From positions 186,001-250,000 of the forward strand of contig CBFHKZ010000002.1 in assembly GCA_965656545.1 (NCBI GenBank): a stretch of 64,000 bases of DNA, written 5' to 3'. The stretch comes from UBA7446 sp965656545 (GTDB taxonomy: Bacteria; Bacteroidota; Bacteroidia; Flavobacteriales; Flavobacteriaceae). Within the stretch, counting starts at the first letter, position 1. Each line of letters starts with the position of its first letter. Positions 9,064 through 18,055 of this stretch are shown one piece after another. Both the position numbers and the translations under genes were made by a program. Below the pieces are notes generated by a model. The model was given only the letters and a program-made list of their open reading frames with translations. It made no database searches and was not told the DNA's origin.

Positions 9064-10303
9064 TATCAAACGCGTTGCGATAACGGTTTATTACTGGCCG
9101 CCCTCTGGTGGTTCAGGCGTACAACGTTGGCTGTTTTTAGCAAACTATTTTGCCACTAAAGGGTTGGATGTCACTGTTTTTGTTCCAAATAATCCCCGTA
9201 TTGCCCAACGCGACGATGCATTAAGGCAAAAGGTTCACCAAGGAATTACAGAAATAAACGTTGATGGTTGGGAGCCAATGCAGCATTCCAGCAAACCCAT
9301 AGGGGAGAACTTGGGCGAAAAGCGAGGTATTGTAAAGCGTTTTATGTTGTGGGTGCGCGCCAATTTCTTTATTCCCGATGCGAGGGTGTATTGGGCCAAA
9401 GCGGCAACGCAGGTTTTTTTGAAGCAGCACGAGCAAAAACCTTTTGATTTAATTATTACTTCTGGGCCACCGCATTCGTTGCATCTAATTGGATTACAAG
9501 CCAAGCAACAAACAGGCATGTTGTGGATTGCAGATTTTAGGGATCCATGGACTGGATTTTTTCAAAACCGCAGCCTTCCCTTAAGCAAAAAGGCAAAGCA
9601 AAAACACAAGCAATTGGAGCAAAAGGTATTGCAACACGCAGATCGTGTTGTGGTAACCGCCCCTTCTTTAAAAGCCGATTTTAAAACGCATAATCCCAAT
9701 ATTGCTGTACTTACCAATGGGTATGAACAACTTCTACCCACTGCAACAGCAGCAGCGGCCGGTATGGTTTATGCTGGAAGCTTAAAAGCACAGCAGAACC
9801 CAACTGTCTTATGGCAGGCCATCGCATCACTAATTAAATCAAATGCCGCTTTCAGTGAAGCCTTTTCACTGGATGTGTATGGCAAAGTAGCCACTTCCAT
9901 AAAAGCGGAAGTAAAATCACTTGGTATTGATACACACGTACGTTTTTTGGGGTATCAACCCAAAGAAGTTGTGGATGCGCAACTGACAAATGCAAAAGCC
10001 TTATTATTGTTGGGTATAAATATGCCCATGACAGCAAATGTTATTCACGGTAAATTATTTGAATATATGGCTGCTCAACGTCCTGTGTTGGGTATTGGGC
10101 CAAAACCAAGCGATATGCAAGCCCTTTTTGACGCGCATCAATTGGGTGTGTATGTTTCTTTTGCAGCGCAATCTAAAATTAAAGAAACCTTGCTTAGATG
10201 GTTTGTAAAAAACGACATGCCTAAAATAGGTAAGGATATTAAGCGTTATGAACGTAATGCAATCGCACAAGAATACCTAGCGTTAATACGTTCGCTGTCA
10301 TGA
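9056..10303 (+). CDS. Glycosyltransferase family 4 protein
   Basis: 415 residues. N-terminal Rossmann domain starts ITVYYWPPSGGSGVQRW, the donor/acceptor loop of GT4-type enzymes in this phylum. The middle has TSGPPHSLHLIGLQAK and WIADFRDPWTGFF, and the C-terminal domain has VLTNGYE, MVYAGSLKAQQNP and a family-like FEYMAAQRPVLGIGP segment in place of the classical E-x7-E. The start is TTG at 9056; no ATG or GTG is available in frame downstream of a stop at 9020, and the conserved fold begins six residues in. Overlaps YfhO by eight bases and the flippase by four, so the three genes form one unit, probably for a surface glycan. Confidence 0.88.
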   Translation: MADIKRVAITVYYWPPSGGSGVQRWLFLANYFATKGLDVTVFVPNNPRIAQRDDALRQKVHQGITEINVDGWEPMQHSSKPIGENLGEKRGIVKRFMLWVRANFFIPDARVYWAKAATQVFLKQHEQKPFDLIITSGPPHSLHLIGLQAKQQTGMLWIADFRDPWTGFFQNRSLPLSKKAKQKHKQLEQKVLQHADRVVVTAPSLKADFKTHNPNIAVLTNGYEQLLPTATAAAAGMVYAGSLKAQQNPTVLWQAIASLIKSNAAFSEAFSLDVYGKVATSIKAEVKSLGIDTHVRFLGYQPKEVVDAQLTNAKALLLLGINMPMTANVIHGKLFEYMAAQRPVLGIGPKPSDMQALFDAHQLGVYVSFAAQSKIKETLLRWFVKNDMPKIGKDIKRYERNAIAQEYLALIRSLS

Positions 10304-11754
10304 ATATGATCACCACACAATCGTCTAAAAACCTGCTGAGCATCATGTTTGCTTTCTGCATAGGCGCAGTGAATACCCTTGTTTTGTATCCGCATTTTTT
10401 TGGTGCTTCCAATCAGGGATTGGTCGTGTTCTTGCTATCGTCGTCCAATTTGCTAATGCCGCTCATTGGCTTTGGTGTAGCGCAAACCGTTATCAAGTTT
10501 CACAGTGGTTATGCCAAACCGGAACAGCAAAACTTTCTTTCTTTTATTGTAATCGTTCCTTTGCTCGTTGTACTTCCCTTTGGCTTTTTGGCCATATATT
10601 TTCACGATGCAATTGCGACATTGTTATCGGTTAAAAACCCCATAATTGCTACTTATACTTGGGTGATTTTTGCTGTGGCTTTTGCAACCGCCTATTTTGA
10701 AATTTTCTATTCTTGGGCACGGGTGCATTTTAAGTCCGTAACGGGAAACATATTTAAAGAAATTTATCCGCGGCTAACAATATTTGTTTTGTTGCTTGCC
10801 TACGAAGTAGAATTGATCGATTTAGACCGATTTTTTATTTTATTAGTAGTCTTGTATTACCTGCGTATGCTTGTGATGATGTTCATTGCTTTTCGCATTC
10901 AACCACCGACCTTTTCTTTTAAGGCACCCAAGAATGTTTCCGAACTCTTGCGCTATTCTTTTTATTTGGTTTTGGCTGGTTCTGCTGGAAGCCTGATCAT
11001 AGACATTGATAAGTTTATGCTGCCTCAGTATAAAGCAATCGCACAAACCGCCTTTTATTCCGTAGGTATTTTTACCGCAACCCTTATTGAAGTTCCTGGC
11101 CGTGCTTTGTTTCAAATCCTAAACCCTTTGGTTGCAAAGGCAATCAACAACCAAAACAATTCCCATCTGGCCAAGCTATACAAGGACAGCTCAATTAATT
11201 TATTGCTGTTGGGGGGTTGGTTCTTTTTGTTGGTTAATGGCAGTATCACAGCCTTGTTTGATTTAATTCAAGTTGATGGCTATGAAACGGCTGCACTGGT
11301 CGTATTGATGATTTCTTTTGCCAAGCTTATTGTGATGAGTTCGGGTGCCTCAAACACCATACTTATCAATTCAAAGCAGTACCGTATATCTCTCGCGCTA
11401 ACCATTTTTATGGCAGTCTTTGTCTACATTGGAAACCGCATGAGCATTCCACTGTATGGCATCAACGGCGCAGCATTGTCAACACTGGTGGTGGTTGTGG
11501 TCTTCACTTATGTGCGCATGGCTTTTGTTTACCGCTATTTTGGCGTGTATCCTTACAACAAAAACACCCTAAAGGCATTTGTTGTTATTGGACTGTTATT
11601 TGCAGCGAGCAGCAGCTTGCAAATGAATATACATCCGTTGGCATCAATTCTGATTAAATCCATCTTGATTACCCTTATATACGGCGCACTGATTGCTGTA
11701 TTAAGACTTTCGGATACAGTTAATGGTTGGGTAGCAAAACGAACTAAACGTTAA
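10300..11754 (+). CDS. Polysaccharide flippase (Wzx/MATE-like)
   Basis: 484 residues with about 12-14 TM helices and the typical MOP-superfamily opening (SIMFAFCIGAVNTLVLYPHFFG) and a later FYSVGIFTATLIEVPGRALFQILNPL stretch seen in oligosaccharide flippases. It would move lipid-linked sugar units across the inner membrane. Overlaps the glycosyltransferase stop by four bases (ATGA). Its end overlaps the 3' end of uvrA, on the other strand, by 11 bases, so no separate terminator is present. Confidence 0.88.
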   Translation: MNMITTQSSKNLLSIMFAFCIGAVNTLVLYPHFFGASNQGLVVFLLSSSNLLMPLIGFGVAQTVIKFHSGYAKPEQQNFLSFIVIVPLLVVLPFGFLAIYFHDAIATLLSVKNPIIATYTWVIFAVAFATAYFEIFYSWARVHFKSVTGNIFKEIYPRLTIFVLLLAYEVELIDLDRFFILLVVLYYLRMLVMMFIAFRIQPPTFSFKAPKNVSELLRYSFYLVLAGSAGSLIIDIDKFMLPQYKAIAQTAFYSVGIFTATLIEVPGRALFQILNPLVAKAINNQNNSHLAKLYKDSSINLLLLGGWFFLLVNGSITALFDLIQVDGYETAALVVLMISFAKLIVMSSGASNTILINSKQYRISLALTIFMAVFVYIGNRMSIPLYGINGAALSTLVVVVVFTYVRMAFVYRYFGVYPYNKNTLKAFVVIGLLFAASSSLQMNIHPLASILIKSILITLIYGALIAVLRLSDTVNGWVAKRTKR

Positions 11755-14500
11755 GCAATAGCTTATACAAGCTTGATTTTTTATTGGCATTGATTTCCTC
11801 TGGTGTACCCGTTGCCAACAAATGACCTCCGTTTATACCTCCTTCAGGCCCTAAATCAATAATGTAATCTGCTTGTTCAATAAGACTGACGTTGTGCTCA
11901 ATCACAATTAGAGAATGACCACGCTCAATAAGTGCACGAAACGAGCCTACAAGCTTTTTGATATCGTGCATATGCAGTCCAGTCGTGGGTTCGTCAAAGA
12001 GGAAAAGCGTTTTTGTTTTTTGTGCTCCCTTTAACAAGAAAGTAGCGAGTTTAATGCGCTGTGCTTCACCACCTGAAAGGGTAGAGGAGGATTGCCCCAA
12101 AGAAACATAGCCCATGCCCACGTCTTGAAGCGGCTGAAGACGGTCGCTGATTTTGTTTTGCTGGTACTGCTTAAAAAAAGCAATGGCTTCGTCTATGCTC
12201 ATGGTCAGCACATCGTGAATGTTCTTGCCTTCAAAATTCACTTCAAGCAATTCCTTTTGAAAGCGTTTTCCAGCGCAGTCGTCACAAACCAAGTCTACAT
12301 CAGCCATAAACTGCATTTCAATCTTTACCGTTCCTTCTCCTTTGCAGTTGGGACAACGGCCACCATCAACGTTAAAGGAATAGTGTTTGGTTTGATAGCC
12401 CCGCTGCTTCGAGAGTGGTTGACTGGCAAAAAGTTTTCTGATTTCGTCGTAAGCCTTGATATAGGTTACTGGGTTGGATCGTGAAGACAATCCGATCGGT
12501 TTCTGGCTTATGTATTGAATTTCTTGAAAGGCATCTAGGTCTCCGTCTATGCTGCCAAACTCTCCCAGCTTATCACCATAAATATCTTTGGCTTTTCTAA
12601 CAGCAGGCAGCAATATGTCTTTGACTAAGGTGCTTTTTCCACTACCAGAAACTCCTGTGACCACAGTTAGCATTTGCAAGGGAAACGACACGTCTATATT
12701 CTTTAAGTTGTGTTCCCGAGCACCTTTTATATGGACGAATTTCTTGGGTTTACTTCGCTTCTCTGGAATTTCAATTTGCGCGCGTTTGGAAAGGTATTTT
12801 CCTGTCCAGGTTTCTGCTTTTAGGATTTCCTGAAAAGTACCTTGGGCTACAACCTCACCACCAAAAACCCCTGCATCAGGACCCAAATCAATGATTTCAT
12901 CAGATGCACGCATGATATCATCATCATGCTCTACAACAATTACGGTATTCCCCAAATCACGAAGTCCGTATAAAACTTCAATAAGCCTTTTGGTGTCTTT
13001 TGGGTGTAAGCCAATACTCGGTTCATCGAGAATATAGAGCGACCCCACCAAACTGCTGCCCAATGAAGTGGCTAGGTTAATGCGTTGTGATTCGCCTCCC
13101 GAAAGCGTACTGGCACGGCGGTTGAGGGTTAGGTATCCAAGTCCTACTTGTTGAAGAAACTGAAGCCGGTCTTTGATTTCTACCAATAACCTTCTTGCAA
13201 TGTGCTGTTGGTGTTTGGTCAGTTTAAGGTTTGCTATCGCTTTCGCAAGATTAACGATGGGCATGTCGACCAAGTCACTCATGCTGTATTTGTCAACACG
13301 AACGTATGAAGCTTTCTCGTTCAATCTTTTTCCTTCACAGCTACCGCATTTTGTTCTGCCTCTATACCTCGAGAGCATTACCCGATTTTGAATTTTATAG
13401 TTTTTGGCTTCAAGCTTGGCAAAAAATTGATTAATCCCACGGATGCCTTTTGCGCCTTCCCACAAAAGCTTCTTTTGATCGCTGTTAAGCTCAAAATACG
13501 GCTTGTGTACAGGAAAATCATGCTGATAGGCAGCATCGATAAAGTCGTTCTTTAAGCGCTGTAAACGCTCACCTTTCCAAGGGGCAACAGCACCTTCAAA
13601 TACGGAAAGGCTGGTGTTGGGTATGACCAATTGCTCGTCAATACCAATTAAATCACCATAACCATCACAAGCTGTACACGCACCAAGTGGATTGTTGAAG
13701 CTAAACATATGTTCGTTTGGAAGTGTAAACGTAATGCCGTCTAGGGCAAAACGGTTTGAAAAAGATTGATTTTTCCCTTCTAATAAGCTGTGAACAACAA
13801 CAGTTCCATCGCCTTCGTGAAAGGCCGTCTCAATGGACTCTGCAATTCTGTTAAAGGCATCTTCGTCATGCTTAACAATTACGCGATCAACCACCAACTC
13901 AATCTTATCGGACTTTTTCGGCTTAAAGTTGTCTATGCGAACCACGGCATCGTTGACAAACAAGCGGGCATACCCCTGTTGTTTGTACAGTTCTAGAATA
14001 CCGTCAAGTGTACGGTTTTTGGTTACTACTAATGGTGCAAGGATCAATAGTTTAGCGCCTTCTTCAAATTTTTTAACGTGCTCCAGCACGTCTTTCACAT
14101 CGTTTTTCTTGACGACCTTACCAGAAACAGGGGAGTAGGTTACGCCAATACGGGCAAACAACAACTTGAGGTAATCGTAAATTTCTGTAACAGTACCCAC
14201 CGTAGAACGCGGGTTGTTGCTGATCACTTTTTGTTCAATGGCAATTGCAGGTGCAATCCCTTTGATTTGCTCAACCTTAGGCTTGTTTAAGCGTCCTAAA
14301 AACTGTCTTGCGTAAGAAGATAAGCTCTCCACATAACGCCGCTGACCTTCGGCATAGAGGGTGTCAAATGCAAGGCTTGATTTCCCTGAACCAGACAAAC
14401 CTGTGATGACCACAAATTTATGTCTCGGTATTTGCACATCCACGTTTTTGAGGTTGTGCATTTGCGCCCCGATAATTTCTATAGTTGCTTCTTTTTTCAA
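11744..14500 (-). CDS. uvrA: Excinuclease ABC subunit A
   Basis: 918 residues, about family length. UvrA is the damage-recognition ATPase of nucleotide excision repair. First ATPase half: Walker A GLSGSGKSS (34-42), zinc pairs CTAC and CGSC, signature LSGGESQRINLA and Walker B ILDEPSIGLHP. Second half: GVSGSGKSTLV, zinc module CPNC ... CDDC, LSGGEAQRIKLA and FLFDEPTTGLH. In the early insertion domain, where many UvrA proteins carry extra cysteines, this one reads GVTYSPVSGK with none, which I believe is common in this phylum. Divergent from the sigma-factor gene. Confidence 0.97.
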   Translation of the reverse strand: MKKEATIEIIGAQMHNLKNVDVQIPRHKFVVITGLSGSGKSSLAFDTLYAEGQRRYVESLSSYARQFLGRLNKPKVEQIKGIAPAIAIEQKVISNNPRSTVGTVTEIYDYLKLLFARIGVTYSPVSGKVVKKNDVKDVLEHVKKFEEGAKLLILAPLVVTKNRTLDGILELYKQQGYARLFVNDAVVRIDNFKPKKSDKIELVVDRVIVKHDEDAFNRIAESIETAFHEGDGTVVVHSLLEGKNQSFSNRFALDGITFTLPNEHMFSFNNPLGACTACDGYGDLIGIDEQLVIPNTSLSVFEGAVAPWKGERLQRLKNDFIDAAYQHDFPVHKPYFELNSDQKKLLWEGAKGIRGINQFFAKLEAKNYKIQNRVMLSRYRGRTKCGSCEGKRLNEKASYVRVDKYSMSDLVDMPIVNLAKAIANLKLTKHQQHIARRLLVEIKDRLQFLQQVGLGYLTLNRRASTLSGGESQRINLATSLGSSLVGSLYILDEPSIGLHPKDTKRLIEVLYGLRDLGNTVIVVEHDDDIMRASDEIIDLGPDAGVFGGEVVAQGTFQEILKAETWTGKYLSKRAQIEIPEKRSKPKKFVHIKGAREHNLKNIDVSFPLQMLTVVTGVSGSGKSTLVKDILLPAVRKAKDIYGDKLGEFGSIDGDLDAFQEIQYISQKPIGLSSRSNPVTYIKAYDEIRKLFASQPLSKQRGYQTKHYSFNVDGGRCPNCKGEGTVKIEMQFMADVDLVCDDCAGKRFQKELLEVNFEGKNIHDVLTMSIDEAIAFFKQYQQNKISDRLQPLQDVGMGYVSLGQSSSTLSGGEAQRIKLATFLLKGAQKTKTLFLFDEPTTGLHMHDIKKLVGSFRALIERGHSLIVIEHNVSLIEQADYIIDLGPEGGINGGHLLATGTPEEINANKKSSLYKLLLNV

Positions 14501-14662
14501 TGCTTTTTAAACAAGCTATAAATATATCAATTCGCTAACGATTTAAAAACGAAGTAGCGTTTTTTACACTGTTAAATAAATTTTTTATCTTAGCGGCATA
14601 ACAATTGCATATAGAATAGACATATACTCAACTAAATTTTAAGATTTTAAACAGAGTTACAT
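14501..14662. other. Divergent control region of uvrA and the sigma factor
   Basis: 162 bases, very AT-rich. Nearest match to a -7 box is TATCTTAG on the plus strand about 70 bases before the sigma-factor ATG, one mismatch from TAnnTTTG. No SOS-like palindrome stood out. Confidence 0.3.
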
Positions 14663-15244
14663 ATGTCTATGCTTCCCGATAATATACTTATTCAACAGTA
14701 TTTGGATGGTGATAACGAATCTTTCGAAATCCTTTTATCCAAATACAAACAACGTATCTACAGCTTTATTTATTCCAAGCTAAAAGATAGAGAAATTGCG
14801 GATGATGTTTTTCAAGATACTTTTATCAAAGTAATCCAAACCCTCAAAAAAGGCACCTACAACGAAAAGGGGCGTTTTGTTTCTTGGGTGATGCGAATTG
14901 CACACAACCTTATCATCGATCACTTCAGGCGTCAACAGCGCATGCCGATGTATGATACCTATGACAGTGAGCAAGATGTCTTTTATCGCTTATCAGAGCC
15001 TTCTAAAAACATTGAAGACATGATTATTGATAGTCAAATTAAAACGGATATCAATGCGCTTATGCTTGAGCTGCCGCAAAACCAATACGAAGTGTTAAAA
15101 ATGCGGTTGTATCAAGACATGAGCTTTAAGGAGATTGCTGAAAGAACCAATGTAAGCATCAATACTTCGTTAGGAAGAATGCGATATGGTCTTATTAATT
15201 TGAGAAAATTAATAGACGAACGAAATTTGACCATGACACAATAA
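14663..15244 (+). CDS. ECF-type RNA polymerase sigma factor (sigma-70 family)
   Basis: 193 residues. Region 2 is clear (YKQRIYSFIYSKLKD, then EIADDVFQDTFIKVIQTL, then RFVSWVMRIAHNLIIDHFRR), and region 4 is a helix-turn-helix (LPQNQYEVLKMRLYQDMSFKEIAERTNVSINTSLGRMRYG, cited in part). There is no region 3 and no anti-sigma gene next to it. A linker of about 50 residues separates regions 2 and 4, longer than usual. The 46-residue gene at 15280 follows closely. I cannot say which promoters it serves, nor whether it is the SigP partner of PorX. Confidence 0.93.
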   Translation: MSMLPDNILIQQYLDGDNESFEILLSKYKQRIYSFIYSKLKDREIADDVFQDTFIKVIQTLKKGTYNEKGRFVSWVMRIAHNLIIDHFRRQQRMPMYDTYDSEQDVFYRLSEPSKNIEDMIIDSQIKTDINALMLELPQNQYEVLKMRLYQDMSFKEIAERTNVSINTSLGRMRYGLINLRKLIDERNLTMTQ

Positions 15245-15279
15245 AAGTAGTGGCGTGTCGTTATCCAACTAAACAATTT

Positions 15280-15420
15280 ATGGATAAATTATACACGCTA
15301 CCTTCTCAACAAAACACACCTAAACCAAGCAAGAAGTCAGTTGCGCTTATTCTTCAATATGCAGCAGCTTACAACCCAGTTAAATTGGCTAAAGGATATG
15401 TAAATACAATTGCTAATTAG
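15280..15420 (+). CDS. Small protein downstream of the sigma factor
   Basis: 46 residues, MDKLYTLPSQQ...IAN, starting at ATG 15280, 35 bases after the sigma-factor stop. The pattern 'LPSQQNTPKPSKKSVALIL' then a short helix resembles, from memory, small proteins found after this sigma factor in other flavobacteria (a LPS/Q-x-T-PKPS motif then a helix). It has no signal peptide or TM segment. A role as a small regulator of the sigma factor is only a guess from position. Its end overlaps the 3' end of nth, on the other strand, by four bases. Confidence 0.65.
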   Translation: MDKLYTLPSQQNTPKPSKKSVALILQYAAAYNPVKLAKGYVNTIAN

Positions 15421-16064
15421 CAATCGAATTTCTTTAGTACACTTTTTCTGCCAATGGTTTTGGTGATAATATCTCTAGATAAATCCCATCCACGTGCTGG
15501 ACAATACTCACGCCCATACCAGATGATTTGAAGGTGCAGGTCGTTCCATTTTTCTTTTGGGAATAAACGCTTGGCATCTCTTTCTGTTTGCACCACACTT
15601 TTTCCATTCGAAAAACCCCAGCGATACATCAGTCGGTGAATATGCGTATCAACTGGAAATGCAGGAACGCCAAAAGCCTGTGCCATGACTACACTAGCCG
15701 TTTTGTGACCAACTGCAGGCAACGCCTCAAGTGCTTCAAAACTTTGGGGTACTTTCCCATCATGTTCATCCAAAAGTATGTGCGACAAGCCGTGAATCCC
15801 TTTTGATTTCATCGGAGATAAGCCCACGGGCTTTATGATTTCTCTAATTTGTTCAACACTCATTTTAATCATGTCGGTAGGATTATCGGCCTTTGCAAAA
15901 AGCTTGGGCGTTATCTGATTTACACGCACATCTGTGCTTTGCGCCGATAGCAATACGGCAATGAGTAAGGTATAGGGATCTTTGTGATCTAATGGAATGG
16001 GAATGGTAGGGTATAGCTCCGCTAATGTATTTATCGTAAAATCTACCTTATCGGCTTTATTCAT
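15417..16064 (-). CDS. nth: Endonuclease III-like DNA glycosylase/AP lyase, no iron-sulfur ligands
   Basis: 215 residues from ATG 16064; a longer in-frame ATG at 16163 would run back over the bcp start and adds no recognisable fold. Base excision repair of oxidised pyrimidines. The helix-hairpin-helix LPAVGHKTA (115-123) holds the catalytic Lys121, and VDTHIHR holds the catalytic Asp139. Where E. coli Nth has C-x6-C-x2-C-x5-C for a [4Fe-4S] cluster, this protein reads EYCPARGWDLSRDII: Cys188 remains, the other ligands are gone and the only later Cys is the last residue (215). Divergent from bcp. Confidence 0.92.
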   Translation of the reverse strand: MNKADKVDFTINTLAELYPTIPIPLDHKDPYTLLIAVLLSAQSTDVRVNQITPKLFAKADNPTDMIKMSVEQIREIIKPVGLSPMKSKGIHGLSHILLDEHDGKVPQSFEALEALPAVGHKTASVVMAQAFGVPAFPVDTHIHRLMYRWGFSNGKSVVQTERDAKRLFPKEKWNDLHLQIIWYGREYCPARGWDLSRDIITKTIGRKSVLKKFDC

Positions 16065-16096
16065 TTTTGTATTTTTAACATCTAAAAATAAACAAA

Positions 16097-16546
16097 ATGC
16101 TACAAGAAGGAGATCAATTACCTGCTTTTTCAGGTTTAAATCATTTGGGAGAACCCGTATCACATCAAGACTACGCTGGAAAAAAGCTTATCGTGTTCTT
16201 TTATCCACGTGCCAATACACCCGGTTGTACGGCTGAAGCCTGTAATTTAAGTGATAATTATGCCACACTTCAAGCCGAAGGTTATGAATTGCTGGGCGTA
16301 AGTGCCGATAACGTAAAGAAGCAAGCAAGTTTCGCAACCAAGTTTTCATTTCCTTATCCTTTATTGGCCGACGAAGATCACAGTGCTATTAAAGCCTTTG
16401 GCGTTTGGGGACCCAAAAAATTTCAAGGGAGAGCATACGAGGGCATCATCAGAACTACTTTTGTGATTGATGAAAAGGGGACTATTGTACGCGTTATTAA
16501 CAAGGTTAAAACCAAGGATCACGCTGCTCAAATCCTGGAAGGATAG
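16097..16546 (+). CDS. bcp: Thioredoxin-dependent thiol peroxidase (Bcp/PrxQ)
   Basis: 149 residues, normal length. Reduces hydrogen peroxide and organic hydroperoxides. Peroxidatic Cys sits in FYPRANTPGCTAEAC, with the resolving Cys five residues on (C-x4-C), the arrangement of the alpha helix 2 type atypical 2-Cys PrxQ. Later motifs (YPLLADEDHSAIKAFGVWG, RTTFVIDEKG) are canonical. Only 32 bases separate its ATG from that of nth, so the two share a control region. The start is fixed by the conserved MLQEGDQLPAF. Confidence 0.96.
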   Translation: MLQEGDQLPAFSGLNHLGEPVSHQDYAGKKLIVFFYPRANTPGCTAEACNLSDNYATLQAEGYELLGVSADNVKKQASFATKFSFPYPLLADEDHSAIKAFGVWGPKKFQGRAYEGIIRTTFVIDEKGTIVRVINKVKTKDHAAQILEG

Positions 16547-16548
16547 GA

Positions 16549-17985
16549 CTACTTGCTTTTATAGCCAAATAGTTTTTTGTTTATGATAAGCTTGGAAACG
16601 CCTTCTGGCAGTTTGTTTTCCCAGCCTTTTTCGCCTTTACTTATTTGTTCTAGAATATCTCTTGAAAATATTTTCATATCCTCGGTGTTGTAATCTAGGA
16701 TATCAACCACTTTGTCGTTGTATTTAAAGAAGTTGTAAAGCTCTTTTAGTCTTGGATTAACTCTTAGCGTGTTGCTGTCGGTTATCTTACCTGTTTCTGG
16801 ATCAATAATGGGGTAGAGGTATACCTTTAGGTTTTTGAAAAACAGTTTGCCAAAAGCCTCTAGAATACCACCGCTTAAGTTGCGGTAATACTTTTCGTTA
16901 AAGATTTCGATAAGGTTGTTAACCCCCATGGTTAGGCGAATTTTCTTCTTGGTATATTCTGAGAAGTACTCAGCTAACCTGTAGTATTCTTTAAAATTGG
17001 ATATCATTACGGTTTGCCCCAGCGAACACAACAGCCTTGCGCGATCCATAAAGTCTTCCTCGTCAATGGCGCCCGTGGTCATCAGGTTAGAGAGCGTGAT
17101 TTCAAAAACCACAATTGAATTATCTGGATCAGAACCGGGTTCCTTCTCAAATATACTCAGTGATTTGCGATACATATCCACATTAACCTTGGTAACAGGT
17201 CGAAAACTACCCCTAATGGCAATGATGTTTTTCTTGTAAAGTTCTCGAGCTGGGAGTAGGTTATTCCCATCAGGACCAAACATAACGGCATCTGTCATGC
17301 CAAGTCGGACGAGCTCCAAACTCATTACCCTGTTGTCAATGTCTTCAAAAAGAGGCCCCGTAAAATTGATGGTATCAATCTCTATGGCATCGCGATCTAT
17401 GTGATCGTAAAGATATTGCAGCATTTTTTTTGGCCTATCGTTCTGATAAAAGGCACCGTAAATTAAGTTTACGCCAATTACACCCAACGTAAGCTGTTGC
17501 GTCTTGGTGTCATTTTCACGAAAACGCACATGGGTGGTAATCATGGAATAGGGTTCATCGGGCTTGGTTTGAAAGCGTATACCCATCCAGCCGTGACCTT
17601 TAAATCTCTTGGCAAAGTCAATGGTCGTAACCGTATTGGCAAATGCAAAAAACAGCTTGTCCTTATTTTTAGACCTGTCAATGCGCTTTTCAAGTAGGCT
17701 GATTTCCCAATCTAACATTTTGTTCAGCCGAGATTCTGACACATACCTGCCATCGTTTTCTCGGCCATAAATGGCATCACTAAAGTCTTTGTCGTAGGCA
17801 CTCATGGTTTTGGCAATGGTACCAGAGGCGCCACCACATCTAAAAAAATGACGCGCCACTTCTTGGCCAGCGCCTATTTCGGCAAAGGTGCCGTAGATGT
17901 TGTCATTTAGGTTAATGCGAAGTGCTTTTGCTTCTAACGAAGGGGTATTTTCAAATGGATGATCTCCTGCCAGTTGGATAGCCAT
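16549..17985 (-). CDS. Conserved Bacteroidota protein of unknown function
   Basis: 478 residues with no signal peptide, TM helix or motif I can tie to a catalytic family. It opens MAIQLAGDHPFENTP and has several strikingly rigid stretches (GTFAEIGAGQEVARHFF, CGGASGTIAKTMSAYDKD, FANTVTTIDF, LTLGVIGVNLIYGAF). From memory, homologues in this phylum carry contradictory labels such as 'TonB-dependent receptor' or 'nicotinate-nucleotide adenylyltransferase'; the sequence supports neither: it has no barrel, no signal peptide and no HxGH nucleotidyl-transfer motif. Soluble, probably cytoplasmic. It ends two bases from the end of bcp, convergent. Start ATG 17985. Confidence 0.8.
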   Translation of the reverse strand: MAIQLAGDHPFENTPSLEAKALRINLNDNIYGTFAEIGAGQEVARHFFRCGGASGTIAKTMSAYDKDFSDAIYGRENDGRYVSESRLNKMLDWEISLLEKRIDRSKNKDKLFFAFANTVTTIDFAKRFKGHGWMGIRFQTKPDEPYSMITTHVRFRENDTKTQQLTLGVIGVNLIYGAFYQNDRPKKMLQYLYDHIDRDAIEIDTINFTGPLFEDIDNRVMSLELVRLGMTDAVMFGPDGNNLLPARELYKKNIIAIRGSFRPVTKVNVDMYRKSLSIFEKEPGSDPDNSIVVFEITLSNLMTTGAIDEEDFMDRARLLCSLGQTVMISNFKEYYRLAEYFSEYTKKKIRLTMGVNNLIEIFNEKYYRNLSGGILEAFGKLFFKNLKVYLYPIIDPETGKITDSNTLRVNPRLKELYNFFKYNDKVVDILDYNTEDMKIFSRDILEQISKGEKGWENKLPEGVSKLIINKKLFGYKSK

Positions 17986-18043
17986 GCAAATAGGTTTTCC
18001 CCAAAATTATGAAACTTATCCACAAGGATGCACATCTTTAGTG

Positions 18044-18051
18044 TAATTTTG
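18044..18051 (+). promoter_or_regulatory. -7 box TAATTTTG for the metallo-hydrolase gene
   Basis: Exact TAnnTTTG match, four bases before the GTG start at 18056. It supports that GTG and suggests a near-leaderless transcript. Confidence 0.5.
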
Positions 18052-18055
18052 TGCT

